Source: Stutzerimonas stutzeri (lineage in GTDB: Bacteria > Pseudomonadota > Gammaproteobacteria > Pseudomonadales > Pseudomonadaceae). From it: 64,000 nucleotides of DNA. Under the pieces are notes generated by a model. That model had not been told where the DNA came from. It made no database searches and was given only the letters and a program-made list of their open reading frames with translations. The position numbers were made by a program, and so were the translations under genes. Location of the stretch: positions 434,001-498,000 of the forward strand of contig DDKB01000008.1 in assembly GCA_002339675.1 (NCBI GenBank), in the 5' to 3' direction. Shown one piece after another: positions 1 through 11,347 of this stretch (position 1 is the stretch's first letter; each line of letters starts with the position of its first letter).

Positions 1-1041
1 CTGCTCAGCCGCAACTCGGCGGCACGCGAGGAAAAGGCCCGAGGCAACATCGATCGCTTCGCCGCCCAGGGCATCGCCATGGCCTTTGGCGGCGCCACCA
101 GCGAGGAAGCACTCGCCGCCGGCCAGCGTGCCCGCGAGCAGGGCCTGCTGTTCTTTCCCACCCTCGCCTACGCCAATGCGATCACCGGCCACGACGGCCA
201 GCGTTACCTGTTTCGCGAGAGCAACAGCGCCTGGATGAGCGCGCGGGTGCTGGGCGAATACCTGAGCTGGCACCTGCCCAACCGCCGTTTCCACTACATC
301 AGCCTTGACGACAGTTGGGGTCACAGCATGGAGCAGGCGCTGCGCGAGGCGACGCGCAGCCGCGACCGGGCTCGCCATGGCTTCAGCCGGATCAGCCCGC
401 ACGGGGCGCGTCACGAGGAATACCTCACTGCAATCAACAAGGCTGCTACCAGCGACGCCGACGTGCTGGTCATCGTGCTGCTCGGGCAGGACCTGGTGCA
501 AACGATGCGCCTGGCGCACGACCTGCGCCTCGATCGCAAGATGCAGATCATCGTGCCGAACCTGACCAGCGCGATCGTCGAACAGGCCGGACCGCAGGTC
601 ATGGAGCACGTCATCGGCACCACAGCCTGGACATGGCAGGTGCCGGCACTGGTCAAAAACACCCGGGGCCAGGGCTTCGTCGATGCCTATATCGCGCAAC
701 ACCAGCGCTACCCCGACAGCACCACCGCCTCGGCCTACGGCATCGTCATGCAATGGGCCGAGGCGGTACAGCGCGCCGGCAGCCTGGACAGCGACCGGGT
801 CATCGCCGCGCTCGAAGGCCACCACTATCAGTTGCTCAAGGACGACCAGTACTGGCGCGGCTTCGACCATCAGAACGTGCAGAGCATCTACGCGGTGCAG
901 GTCCGCTCGCGCAGTGAAATCATGCAGGACCGCTTCAAACAGGACTACTTCAGCATCATCCACCGCATGAATGGCGAGGAAGCAGCGCCCAGCCGCGATG
1001 AATGGCAGGAGGAGCGCGGCGACGAGCCAATGCTGCGATAA
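1..1041 (+). CDS. ABC transporter periplasmic substrate-binding protein (5' truncated)
   Basis: The frame is open from base 1, so the start and any signal peptide lie outside the window; the first internal ATG (position 79) sits in the middle of the fold and is unlikely to be the true start. About 346 codons remain. The pattern of segments (AFGGATSEE, FRESNSAWMSARVL, YISLDDSWGHS, DADVLVIVLLGQD, ASAYGIVMQWAEAVQRAG) is that of the type I periplasmic binding proteins of the LivK/AmiC/urea group (Peripla_BP_6), which bind branched-chain amino acids, amides or related ligands. No permease or ATPase follows it, and the ligand cannot be told from sequence. It may belong to the PQQ-associated genes further right, but that is only inference from proximity. 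Confidence 0.8.
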   Translation: MLSRNSAAREEKARGNIDRFAAQGIAMAFGGATSEEALAAGQRAREQGLLFFPTLAYANAITGHDGQRYLFRESNSAWMSARVLGEYLSWHLPNRRFHYISLDDSWGHSMEQALREATRSRDRARHGFSRISPHGARHEEYLTAINKAATSDADVLVIVLLGQDLVQTMRLAHDLRLDRKMQIIVPNLTSAIVEQAGPQVMEHVIGTTAWTWQVPALVKNTRGQGFVDAYIAQHQRYPDSTTASAYGIVMQWAEAVQRAGSLDSDRVIAALEGHHYQLLKDDQYWRGFDHQNVQSIYAVQVRSRSEIMQDRFKQDYFSIIHRMNGEEAAPSRDEWQEERGDEPMLR

Positions 1042-1224
1042 TCACCGGCCAACCGTGCCAGACACCGGTCGATCACGGTCCTCTTACTGTCGGTGGTCCG
1101 CTCCGCCCTTCCGGCAAGCGCCAGCGCTCCATGCAGCTGCCAACCGGCACGGCAGCAAGCCTGCCTGTAGAGGGATGAACGATCGGTGCGGGCATCGCCC
1201 GAACCCATCCCTGCAGGACGATCA

Positions 1225-2412
1225 ATGAAGCAACCATGGCCGGCATTTCCCTGGGTCTGTTTCGCCATGTGCGTCGGCGTCATGGGCACTGCGCTCATCT
1301 CGCCGCTGTACCCGCTCTACCAACAGGCCTGGCAGCTGCGCACCAGCGACGTCTCGCTGATCTATGTGATCTACATGCTCGGCGCCCTGGCCGGGCTGTT
1401 GTTCATGGGTCGGCTGTCCGACACGTTGGGCTTTCGCCGGGTCATGCTGCTGGGTCTTGTGCTTGGCTGGGTCGGTACGCTGGCGACGATGCTTGCCTGG
1501 AACCTGGCGAGCCTGAACTTCGGGCGTTTCGCCGTCGGCCTGTCGTCCAGCCTGATCGTCACCAGCGCCTCGGTGGGGCTGGTACAGATTTCCCGTGACG
1601 GCGCGTCCCAACGCATCTCTACCCTGACCAGTTTCCTGCTCGCCTTTGGCTTCGGGCTCGGCCCGTTGACCGGCGGCGTTATTGGCCAGTGGGTCGCCGA
1701 TCCGCTGAGGACCGCCTACCTGCCGTCGCTCGGCCTCGGCGTGCTGGCGGTCTACGCCCTGCTGCGCCTGGACCTCGGGCCGGACGAGGACGCCGCTTTT
1801 GGCTGGCGGACGTTCCTGCCGCGCCTGGCCTGGGCGCAACGTCGCGATTCGCTGGCCTTCCTGCTGACCTGCGCCTGCCCCTTCTTCGCCTTCGGCGTGT
1901 TCGGGCTCTACGCGTCCATGGCGCCGTTGTTCCTGAAGAAGATGCTGCCGTGGCACGGGCCGGTGGTCAGCGGGACCTCGATCGGCGTGATTCTGCTCAC
2001 CTCGGCCATGGTGCAGCTCGCCTGCGCACGGTTGCCGCTGCGCTGGGGCGGCCTGCTTGGCCTGCTAGCGGTGGTGCTCAGCAACGCCATGCTGGTACTC
2101 AATTTCAGCCTCGGCTCGACCCTGGTGTTCATCATTGGCGTCTGCGCCGCGGCCACCGGTCATGGCCTGTGCCTGCTGGCCGGCATCAGCATGGTCAACC
2201 GCATCGCCAGCCCGGCCGAGCGGTCCGGGTTGATCTCGACGTACCTGGTGTGCGGCTACGTCGGCAGCATCGTGCCGCTGCTCGGGGTCGGCTGGGTGGC
2301 CGACCACTACGGCCTGCCGGTGGCAGTGACGTCACTGGGATTGGCTGTGATGACGATCGCCACGCCGCTGGCCCTGTGGTTCTTCGTGCATCCGCGGATG
2401 CGCAACGCCTGA
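1225..2412 (+). CDS. MFS transporter, 12-TM drug/metabolite type
   Basis: A 395-residue polytopic protein with about twelve hydrophobic segments. Loop 2-3 carries the MFS signature form MGRLSDTLGFRRVM, and the second half has a weaker repeat of it, as in the major facilitator superfamily. The start was set at the ATG at 1225, preceded by AGGA, rather than the in-frame codon at 1186, because the first transmembrane helix begins soon after it. It is an inner-membrane proton-driven carrier; the substrate is unknown. It converges on kdpE and is separated from the truncated binding protein by 183 bases with no obvious gene, so it is probably a single-gene unit. Confidence 0.85.
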   Translation: MKQPWPAFPWVCFAMCVGVMGTALISPLYPLYQQAWQLRTSDVSLIYVIYMLGALAGLLFMGRLSDTLGFRRVMLLGLVLGWVGTLATMLAWNLASLNFGRFAVGLSSSLIVTSASVGLVQISRDGASQRISTLTSFLLAFGFGLGPLTGGVIGQWVADPLRTAYLPSLGLGVLAVYALLRLDLGPDEDAAFGWRTFLPRLAWAQRRDSLAFLLTCACPFFAFGVFGLYASMAPLFLKKMLPWHGPVVSGTSIGVILLTSAMVQLACARLPLRWGGLLGLLAVVLSNAMLVLNFSLGSTLVFIIGVCAAATGHGLCLLAGISMVNRIASPAERSGLISTYLVCGYVGSIVPLLGVGWVADHYGLPVAVTSLGLAVMTIATPLALWFFVHPRMRNA

Positions 2413-2451
2413 GCACAGGGCGCAGACGCCATCGCTATCAGAGGCGGCCGC

Positions 2452-3150
2452 TCAGGCTTCGGCGACCAACCGGTAGCCGACCCCGGCCTCGGTGACGATG
2501 AAACGCGGCGCAGCCGGATCGTCCCCCAGCTTGCGCCGCAGGTGCCCGACGACCACGCGCAGGTAGTGGCTGTCACCGCTGTGACTCGGCCCCCAGATGT
2601 CCTTCAGCAATTGTTGCTGCGTCACGACACGGCCGACGTGCCGCGCCAGCATCGCCAACACGGCGTACTCCTTGCGGGTCACGCTGACGTCCTGCCCGGA
2701 GAGGCTTACCCGGCGAAAGGCGAAGTCGACGCACAGCGGGCCGCTCGATATCTGGCTCGGCGCCGCGGCCTCTCCCTGACCAGGCGCTTGGCGCAACAGC
2801 GCCCGCACACGCGCGAGAAACTCCTGGATACCGAAGGGCTTGGTGACGTAGTCGTTGGCGCCACCATCGAGCGCAGTGACCTTTTCGGCTTCGCTGGCGC
2901 GGACCGACAGCACCAGCACCGGCACCTGGCTCCACTCACGCAGCTCGCGCAGTACCTGCTGGCCGTCCAGGTCAGGCAAGCCCAGGTCCAGAACGACCAG
3001 GTCGGGCTTTTCGAGCGCGGCACAGGCCAAACCCTCCCGGCCGGTCGCGCTTTCCAGCACGCGATAGCCCTGGGAACCGAGGCTGATGCGCAGGAATTTC
3101 CTGATCTGCGGCTCGTCGTCGATGATCAGTAGGCTGGCTTGCTGACTCAA
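2452..3150 (-). CDS. kdpE: KdpE response regulator (OmpR/PhoB family)
   Basis: The protein has 232 residues: an N-terminal receiver domain with the acidic pair D11-D12, phospho-acceptor D55 (VVLDLGLPD) and the conserved Lys in YVTKPF, followed by an OmpR-type winged helix ending in VGYRLV. It overlaps the end of kdpD by four bases (ATGA), so the two are translationally coupled. KdpE activates kdpFABC when K+ is limiting or osmolarity is high. Length and gene order match KdpE of other Pseudomonas species. It is the last gene of the minus-strand kdp operon and converges on the MFS gene. Confidence 0.96.
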   Translation of the reverse strand: MSQQASLLIIDDEPQIRKFLRISLGSQGYRVLESATGREGLACAALEKPDLVVLDLGLPDLDGQQVLRELREWSQVPVLVLSVRASEAEKVTALDGGANDYVTKPFGIQEFLARVRALLRQAPGQGEAAAPSQISSGPLCVDFAFRRVSLSGQDVSVTRKEYAVLAMLARHVGRVVTQQQLLKDIWGPSHSGDSHYLRVVVGHLRRKLGDDPAAPRFIVTEAGVGYRLVAEA

Positions 3151-5798
3151 GAGAGGTCCTTGTCGATTTCCGGTTGAGGTTGCAGCGGCAGCTCCAGGAC
3201 GACGCTGGCACCACGCCCGTCGAGCCCATCGCCAACCGAGACGCGGCCACCATGGGCGCCGATCATACCCTGACAGATAGCGAGGCCAAGGCCGGTTCCC
3301 GGTCCGCCCCGGTCGCCGCGTGCCGCGGTGTAGAACATGTCAAAGATCCGCTCACGCTCGGCCTCCGGCACGCCTGGCCCTTCGTCGCTGACGATGAAGC
3401 GCAGGTGCCCGCTCGCCGCCTCGACGGCAACACGCAAGCGCCCACGGGGCGGCGAAAAGCGCGCGGCATTCTCCAGCACGTTGACCAGCGCCTGCTCAAT
3501 CAGTGCCGGATGCACGTACAGCAACGGCAGTGAATCGGGGATCGATACCTCGACCTGCAACTCGGCGAGCACACGATGCAGGCGCTGCAGTGCGCTGGCA
3601 ACGATATCGCCGGGCGTCGTCCAGTCACGGATCAGCTTCAGGCCGCCGTGCCCCAGGCGCGTCATGTCGAGCAGGTTCTGAATGTAACGATCCAGCCGTT
3701 CGGCCTCGTCTCGGGTCGCGTCCAGCAGCTCTTGTCGGTCGTCTTCGCTCATGCTCCCGCCGAGCGTGGCCAGGCTATCGATGGAGCCGCGCATGGCGGT
3801 CAGCGGCGTTCGCAGGTCATGGGAGACGGAGGCCAGCAAGGCACTGCGCAGCTCTTCGGTCTGCCCGTGCAACCGAGCAGCCTCGAGCTCTTCGGCCAGC
3901 ATCGCGCGTTGCAGCGCCTGCGCCAGCGGCTGGGCGAGCGCGGCAATCAACCGACGCGTTTGTGGTTGCCCGGGGCGGGTCTGGCGAATGCCAAGCAAGC
4001 CGAGGGTGCGCGTCTCGCCGGCCAGGGGCAGCCACCACCAAAGGCCGCTTGGCAAGGTAGCGGTGCCCTGCCCGGCTGGCTGGCCGCGTTGCCAGGCCCA
4101 GTCGGCGGCCGCCTGTTCCTGCTCGCCGAGTACCGGCGTCTCACCGTTATAACGCCATTGGCCATCCTTGCCGCGTATCGCCACCACGGCCTGGGTGCCG
4201 GGCAGCTGGCACAACTGGCGCACCGCGGCGGCGGCGACAGCCTGCACATCGGTGGCGGCGCCAAGCTGGCGCGACAGATCGAGCAACGCCGTGGTTTCGC
4301 TCTGCGTCTGGCGCAACGCCTGGTACTGCCGGCGCTGACGGCTGGCAAGATTGCCGGTCAGCACGGCCATCAGCAGGAAGAACAGCAGCGTGAGCACGTC
4401 TTCCTGCCGAGCCACGATGAAGGTGAAGGTCGGCGGAATGAACAGGAAGTCGTACAGCAGAAAGGATGCGCCGGCACAGGCCAGCGCGGGACCCAGGCTG
4501 CTGCGTACCGCGACCACCAACACCGCGGCGAGAAACACCAGGGACACATTGGGCAACTCCAGGTAACGCGACAGCAGCAATGCCGCACCGGTCGCCATCG
4601 CGGTGGCCACGGTCGCGAGCAGGTAGTTGCGCCAGTCGACCGGCACCTTCACGGCGGCGGAGCGCACTGCGCGTGCGGGCTGCTGCGCCAGCACGCTGAT
4701 CTCCAATCCTTGGCCGGCGCGGATGAGCTGCTCGGCAATACCGCGTCGTCGCCAGAAACGCCCTGCGCGCCGCGCGGGGTCGCGGCTGCCCACCAGCACC
4801 ACGGTGGCCAGTCGTTCGGCTGCATGTTCGAGCAGGGTCCGCGCGGTGCGTTCACCGCGAAGCTCGACCACCTCTGCGCCGAGGCGCTCGGCCAGTTGCT
4901 GTGCGGACTGTAGAAACCCCAACTGCACCTCGCCGCGACTGGCGCCGTTGCTGACATGCACCACCGACCACGGCAGATGCCGCCGCTCGGCCACGCGGGC
5001 GGCGTGGCGCACCAGGCCTTCGGCGTAGGCATCACCGTCGATCCCGACCAGCAAGCGGCCACGTACGACCGGCACCGTTTCGCCCAGGCGACGGGAGCGC
5101 CGCAGCAGATCGGCATCCACCCGGGCGGCTGCGGTCTGCATGGCCAACTCGCGCAGCGCGGTCAGGTTGGTCTGGGTGAAAAACGCATCGATCGCGGCCC
5201 GGGCCTGTTCCGGCACGTACACCTTGCCTTCACGCAAGCGCTCGAGTAGTTCCCGAGGTGGCAGGTCGATCAGCAGGTTTTCATCCGCATTGTGCAGGAC
5301 CCAGTCGGGCACCGTTTCGCGCACCTGGACGCCGGTGATCGTGCGGACCTGATCGTTGAGGCTTTCCAGATGCTGGACGTTGACCGTGGTGTAGACGTCG
5401 ATGCCCGCCTCGAGCAGTTCCAACACGTCTTGCCAGCGCTTGCTGTGACGACTGCCAGGCGCGTTGCTGTGGGCGAGCTCATCGACCAGCGCAAGCCCCG
5501 GACGCGCTTGCAACAACCCGTCCAGGTCCATCTCCAGCAGCGTGACACCGCGATACTCCCGGGGGATCAACGGTTGTTCCGGCACACCCACGCGCAGCGC
5601 TTCGGTTTCGGCGCGGCCGTGCGACTCCACCACGCCGGCCACCACCGCTCGCCCTGAACGCAGTTGTCGCTGCGCCGCCTGCAGCATCGCAAAGGTCTTG
5701 CCGACACCGGGCGCCGCGCCGAGGAATACCTTGAGTCGGCCCTGCCCCTGGCGGGGTCGTTCTTCCTCCCAGGTAGCGGCGTGCAAGGCATCGCTCAT
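3147..5798 (-). CDS. kdpD: KdpD sensor histidine kinase
   Basis: The protein has 883 residues, the usual KdpD size. It has the N-terminal KdpD domain with a Walker A-like GAAPGVGKT, a universal-stress-like domain, four closely spaced transmembrane helices (around LLATVATAMATGAALLL and following), a GAF region, a HisKA domain with the phospho-acceptor His in VSHDLRTPL, and a C-terminal HATPase domain with DEGPGVP and GTGLGLAI. The start MSDALHAATWEEER was chosen; the frame stays open upstream through kdpC (to 6407), but that part reads as noise. It senses K+ limitation and phosphorylates KdpE. There are five bases between kdpC and kdpD, so all six kdp genes look like one transcript. Confidence 0.95.
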   Translation of the reverse strand: MSDALHAATWEEERPRQGQGRLKVFLGAAPGVGKTFAMLQAAQRQLRSGRAVVAGVVESHGRAETEALRVGVPEQPLIPREYRGVTLLEMDLDGLLQARPGLALVDELAHSNAPGSRHSKRWQDVLELLEAGIDVYTTVNVQHLESLNDQVRTITGVQVRETVPDWVLHNADENLLIDLPPRELLERLREGKVYVPEQARAAIDAFFTQTNLTALRELAMQTAAARVDADLLRRSRRLGETVPVVRGRLLVGIDGDAYAEGLVRHAARVAERRHLPWSVVHVSNGASRGEVQLGFLQSAQQLAERLGAEVVELRGERTARTLLEHAAERLATVVLVGSRDPARRAGRFWRRRGIAEQLIRAGQGLEISVLAQQPARAVRSAAVKVPVDWRNYLLATVATAMATGAALLLSRYLELPNVSLVFLAAVLVVAVRSSLGPALACAGASFLLYDFLFIPPTFTFIVARQEDVLTLLFFLLMAVLTGNLASRQRRQYQALRQTQSETTALLDLSRQLGAATDVQAVAAAAVRQLCQLPGTQAVVAIRGKDGQWRYNGETPVLGEQEQAAADWAWQRGQPAGQGTATLPSGLWWWLPLAGETRTLGLLGIRQTRPGQPQTRRLIAALAQPLAQALQRAMLAEELEAARLHGQTEELRSALLASVSHDLRTPLTAMRGSIDSLATLGGSMSEDDRQELLDATRDEAERLDRYIQNLLDMTRLGHGGLKLIRDWTTPGDIVASALQRLHRVLAELQVEVSIPDSLPLLYVHPALIEQALVNVLENAARFSPPRGRLRVAVEAASGHLRFIVSDEGPGVPEAERERIFDMFYTAARGDRGGPGTGLGLAICQGMIGAHGGRVSVGDGLDGRGASVVLELPLQPQPEIDKDLS

Positions 5799-5803
5799 TC
5801 GAT

Positions 5804-6370
5804 TCACTCGTCTTGATCGGGCCAGCGATTTTCTGCCATCGCAAGGTTTACAGCCAGCACGTTGACCACGGCCGGCCCCACGAGAGGCGCTTGAAGGTGC
5901 GCCTCGAGCAGGCGTTGCAGGCGGTCCGGTGACACGCCCCGGGCCGCGGCAACCGCGGGCAGCTGATAGCGTGCCGCCGCCAGGGTCAGGTGCGGATCCA
6001 GCCCACTGCCGGAGCTGGTCACCAGTTCCATGGGCACCGGCCCATCGGTGATGCCTTGCCAATGCGCGGCCTGGGCCCGCACCTGCTCGCGCAGCGCCGG
6101 ATTGCTCGGGGCCAGGTTGCTCGCACCACTGGCCACCGTCGCGTAATCGGCGGCCGATGGCCTTGGCTGAAACCATTGAGGCCCATCGAATGGTTGTGCG
6201 AGCAGCGCGCTGCCGCGGATCTGCCCGGTGGCATCGCGTACCAGAGTCCCGTTGGCTTGGTCGGCGAACGCCAGTTGTGCCACGGCGGTGACGGTCAGGG
6301 GATACAGAACCCCGGTGATCAGACTCATCAGCAGCAGCGCGGCCAGGGCCGGGCGAAAGTGCTTGAGCAT
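5804..6370 (-). CDS. kdpC: KdpC subunit of the K+-transporting ATPase
   Basis: A 188-residue protein with a single N-terminal transmembrane helix (PALAALLLMSLITGVLYPL) followed by a periplasmic domain. It contains family hallmarks such as GSALLAQPF, WFQPRPSA and the conserved SGSGLDPH segment. KdpC is the small subunit that assists K+ binding and stabilises the KdpFABC complex in the inner membrane. It lies between kdpB (43-base gap) and kdpD (5-base gap). Confidence 0.95.
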   Translation of the reverse strand: MLKHFRPALAALLLMSLITGVLYPLTVTAVAQLAFADQANGTLVRDATGQIRGSALLAQPFDGPQWFQPRPSAADYATVASGASNLAPSNPALREQVRAQAAHWQGITDGPVPMELVTSSGSGLDPHLTLAAARYQLPAVAAARGVSPDRLQRLLEAHLQAPLVGPAVVNVLAVNLAMAENRWPDQDE

Positions 6371-6413
6371 GTGTTCTCTCCTGAAAAACGCGCCGAAGCC
6401 GGCGCAAGCAAGG

Positions 6414-8465
<2,052 letters not shown>

Positions 8466-8476
8466 CGTGACGATCC

Positions 8477-10177
8477 TCAGTGGCCTTGCAAAAGAGAGAC
8501 GTGTTCGGCGATCGGTCCGAGCGCCAGTGCCGGCAGGAAGGTCAGCCCGCCGACCAGCAGGATCACCAGGGTCAGCAGCACCACGAACAACGGTCCATGG
8601 GTGGGAAAACTGTTGGCATCCACCGGCGCGCGCTGCTTCGCTGCCAGGCTGCCGGCAATGGCCAGCACCGGCAGGATGTAGCCGAAGCGCCCGAGCAACA
8701 TGGCGAGCGCAATCATCAGGTTGTGGTAGGGAGTGTTGGCGCCAAACCCGGCAAAGGCCGACCCGTTGTTGCCGGTGCCGGAGGTGTAGGCATAGAGAAT
8801 CTGGCTCAGGCCGTGCGGGCCCGGATTGCTGATCGACGCGGCCGCACCGGGCAGACTGACCCCCAGCGCCACCAGAATCAGCACGCCGACCGGCATCACC
8901 AGTAGCGTTGCCACCAGCAGCCGGACCTCACGCGCTTCGAGCTTCTTGCCGAGGTACTCAGGGGTACGGCCGATCATCAGCCCGGCCAGGAATACCGTGA
9001 TCAGCACGAACAGCAGCATGCCGTAGAGTCCGGCGCCGACGCCGCCAAAGATGATCTCCCCGAGCATCATGTTGAACAGCGGCACCATGCCGCCCAGCGG
9101 GCTGAAGCTGTCATGCATCGCATTGACCGAGCCGTTCGACGCCGCACTGGTGGTGGTTGCCCACAACGCCGAGGCGGCGATGCCCAGACGACTCTCCTTG
9201 CCTTCCAGCGAACCGCCCTGCTCGATCGCCAACGTTGCCAAAGCCGGGTTCGGTTGGTGTTCGGCCACCAGCGTGACACCGAGCCCGAGCACGAATACCA
9301 GCAGCATGCAGCCGAGAATCGCCCGGCTCTGACGAAGATCGCGGACGTAGTGTCCGAACATGAACACCAGCGCCGCCGGGATCAGGATGATCGAGACCAC
9401 CTCGAACAGGTTGCTCCAGGCCGTCGGGTTCTCGAACGGATGCGCCGAGTTGACGCCGAAGAAGCCGCCCCCGTTGGTGCCCAGTTGCTTGATTGCGATC
9501 TGGCTCGCGGCCGGGCCCAGGGGAATGGTCTGTTCGGCGCCTTGCAGCGTCGTGGCATGGACGTAGCTGGCCAGGCTTTGCGGGACGCCCTGCCAGACCA
9601 GCAACAGCGCCAACACCAGACTCAGCGGAAGCAGGCCGTACAGCACGGCACGGGTCAGGTCGACCCAGAAATTACCGACTGCCTTCGAGGAACGACGCAT
9701 GAATGACCGGCAGAACACCACCAGCACCGCCAGGCCGACCGCCGGGCTGACGAAGTTCTGCACGCCCAGGCCCAGCATCTGGCTGAAGTAGCTCAGCTGC
9801 GCCTCACCACTGTAGGCCTGCCAGTTGGTGTTGGTGACGAAGCTGACCGCTGTATTCAACGCCAGCGGCCAGTCCATTCCAGGCACGGCCTCGGGGTTGA
9901 GCGGCAGGCTGCCCTGCGCCAGCAGAATCGCAAACAGCGTCAGCAGGCTTGCAAGGGTCAGCGCCAGCAGGGCCAGGCTGTAGTGTTTCCAGTCCTGTTC
10001 CTGCTCGGGGTCGACGCCGGCAGCGCGATAGCAGAGCCGCTCGACGGGTGCGAGTACAGGTGTCAGCCAGGTGCGCTCGCCCTCTATCGCCCGGTACAGG
10101 TAGCGCCCCAACCAGGGCGCGGGCGCCAGCACGAGGATGAAAAAGGCAGCGATCAGGTAGTAATCGTTGGCGTGCAT
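8477..10177 (-). CDS. kdpA: KdpA, K+-binding and translocating subunit
   Basis: A 566-residue, roughly ten-helix membrane protein of the superfamily of K+ transporters. The selectivity-filter regions are visible (TNTNWQAY, NGGGFFGVNSAHPFENPT, TTTSAASNGSVNAM, GTGNNGSAF). The ATG at 10177 (MHANDYYLIAAFFIL) is chosen over the in-frame start at 10282 because the upstream 35 codons are charged, overlap kdpF and would precede the first helix. KdpA forms the high-affinity K+ pathway of KdpFABC. Confidence 0.96.
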   Translation of the reverse strand: MHANDYYLIAAFFILVLAPAPWLGRYLYRAIEGERTWLTPVLAPVERLCYRAAGVDPEQEQDWKHYSLALLALTLASLLTLFAILLAQGSLPLNPEAVPGMDWPLALNTAVSFVTNTNWQAYSGEAQLSYFSQMLGLGVQNFVSPAVGLAVLVVFCRSFMRRSSKAVGNFWVDLTRAVLYGLLPLSLVLALLLVWQGVPQSLASYVHATTLQGAEQTIPLGPAASQIAIKQLGTNGGGFFGVNSAHPFENPTAWSNLFEVVSIILIPAALVFMFGHYVRDLRQSRAILGCMLLVFVLGLGVTLVAEHQPNPALATLAIEQGGSLEGKESRLGIAASALWATTTSAASNGSVNAMHDSFSPLGGMVPLFNMMLGEIIFGGVGAGLYGMLLFVLITVFLAGLMIGRTPEYLGKKLEAREVRLLVATLLVMPVGVLILVALGVSLPGAAASISNPGPHGLSQILYAYTSGTGNNGSAFAGFGANTPYHNLMIALAMLLGRFGYILPVLAIAGSLAAKQRAPVDANSFPTHGPLFVVLLTLVILLVGGLTFLPALALGPIAEHVSLLQGH

Positions 10178-10185
10178 GCGGCCTC

Positions 10186-10275
10186 CTAACCGCGGTCGGC
10201 GCGCAGCAGCGCCGCCAGCAGGTAGAGAAACAGCACGATGGCCAGGCCCAGCGAGAGGCCGTCGAGAAAGGACAT
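10186..10275 (-). CDS. kdpF: KdpF, small stabilising subunit of the K+ pump
   Basis: A 29-codon reading frame, MSFLDGLSLG then LAIVLFLYLLAALLRADRG, forms one transmembrane helix followed by a positively charged end, exactly the form of KdpF. It has a GGAG ribosome-binding site about eight bases upstream and ends eight bases before kdpA. KdpF is a lipid-like peptide that stabilises the KdpABC complex. It is too short for most gene callers and is easily missed. Confidence 0.9.
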   Translation of the reverse strand: MSFLDGLSLGLAIVLFLYLLAALLRADRG

Positions 10276-10325
10276 GGGTCAACTCCGTAGTTCGCGTCTA
10301 AGCGGTACGGAGAGTGTCCGAGGGA

Positions 10326-10337
10326 GGGGTGTAAAAA
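10326..10337 (-). promoter_or_regulatory. Candidate KdpE-binding half-site upstream of kdpF
   Basis: On the minus strand this reads TTTTTACACCCC, about 50 bases before the kdpF start. It matches the T-rich element (TTTTTACACCCC part) that I recall from the E. coli kdp promoter as the KdpE site. A second CTTTACGCC lies 30 bases further upstream. Position and orientation fit KdpE activation of kdpFABC; the assignment is by resemblance only. Confidence 0.5.
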
Positions 10338-10454
10338 TTCGATTGCAGAGGCGCCCGGCGGGCGTAAAGAAAGCGTATGTTTTGCGCCGCGCCGCGAATG
10401 GGCGAACCAAGCGCAAGGGCCGCGACGCCTTAGCGGCGCCGCAGCCCGGACGGA

Positions 10455-11342
10455 TCATTCAGCCTGATACAAATCCGGCAGTTCGTACTGAAGGCCGTAA
10501 TCGTTGAAGAGCTTTTTCAGGTTCCCTTGCTCGATCAGTTCCTGGAGACGGGCTTCGAGCGCGTAGGCCAACTGGCGGTTGGACTCATGAACGGCCATGC
10601 CGAGATCCCAGGCCTGGCGGCCCATGTTCGGATAAGCGTTCTCCGCCAGCTTGAGGTGTTCGTCGTTGGCCTTGTGCAGCATCCAGTCGATCTCGCCACG
10701 CATGGCCATGGTGGCATCCACTTCACCCGTCTGCATGGCAGTGAACGCTGCCTGCGCAGTGGGATAGTGATGCAGCATCTTGGCGATGCTGCCATTGAAC
10801 ACCGAGGACAGGTAGAAAGACGGCACGCTCTCGATTTCGACGCCAACCGGGTGGAAGCGCAGCACGCCGACGCTGGACAGCTCATCGATCCGGCGGTCGT
10901 CGTAGGCGGACTGCCAGCGCTCGCGCTGGTAGGGGCCGAACATCACCACCTGTTCGTTGACCAGCTCGCCCACATCGTTGCGTTTGAGGCTGTACTCACG
11001 GTCGTAGGGCACGCGCATCATGACGTCAGCCAAGATGTCCGGCCGCAGGTAATGCCCCTTCCAGATGAAGTTACGCAGGTCGTCATCGAGCGTTTCGCCG
11101 GGCGTCACCCAGAGCACTTCCACCTTCAGCCCAAGCGCCTTGGCCAGCGTGTTGGCGAGGTCGACGTCGACCCCGCGCGGCTTACCGTCATCCATGAAGC
11201 TGTAGGGCGGAAAGTTTTCGTACATCGCCACCTTGAGCACGCCCGAGGCAATGATGTCGTCGTACGCCCGCACCTTGATGACGCCCGCCTGAGCCAGCGC
11301 GCACCACATCGACAGGCACAGAACCGCTAGCAACTGGCGCAT
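10455..11342 (-). CDS. Quinoprotein dehydrogenase-associated substrate-binding protein (PedG/MoxJ-like)
   Basis: A 295-residue secreted protein: a signal peptide (MRQLLAVLCLSMWCALAQA) followed by a type II periplasmic-binding fold beginning GVLKVAMYENFPPYSFMDDG and RGVDVDLANTLAKALG, typical of the SBP_bac_3 family. Such proteins sit beside PQQ-dependent alcohol dehydrogenases and their cytochrome c, and a role in assembling or coupling the dehydrogenase is suspected; there is no transporter partner here. The start at 11342 puts the signal peptide first and leaves five bases after the cytochrome gene, so the two are co-transcribed. Confidence 0.82.
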   Translation of the reverse strand: MRQLLAVLCLSMWCALAQAGVIKVRAYDDIIASGVLKVAMYENFPPYSFMDDGKPRGVDVDLANTLAKALGLKVEVLWVTPGETLDDDLRNFIWKGHYLRPDILADVMMRVPYDREYSLKRNDVGELVNEQVVMFGPYQRERWQSAYDDRRIDELSSVGVLRFHPVGVEIESVPSFYLSSVFNGSIAKMLHHYPTAQAAFTAMQTGEVDATMAMRGEIDWMLHKANDEHLKLAENAYPNMGRQAWDLGMAVHESNRQLAYALEARLQELIEQGNLKKLFNDYGLQYELPDLYQAE

Positions 11343-11347
11343 GAGAA

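Noticed and set aside
5799..6407. N-terminal extension of kdpD through kdpC (frame open to 6407)
   Set aside because: The added 203 codons look like random translation of kdpC in another frame, while KdpD homologues begin near MSDALH and KdpC is clearly coding there.
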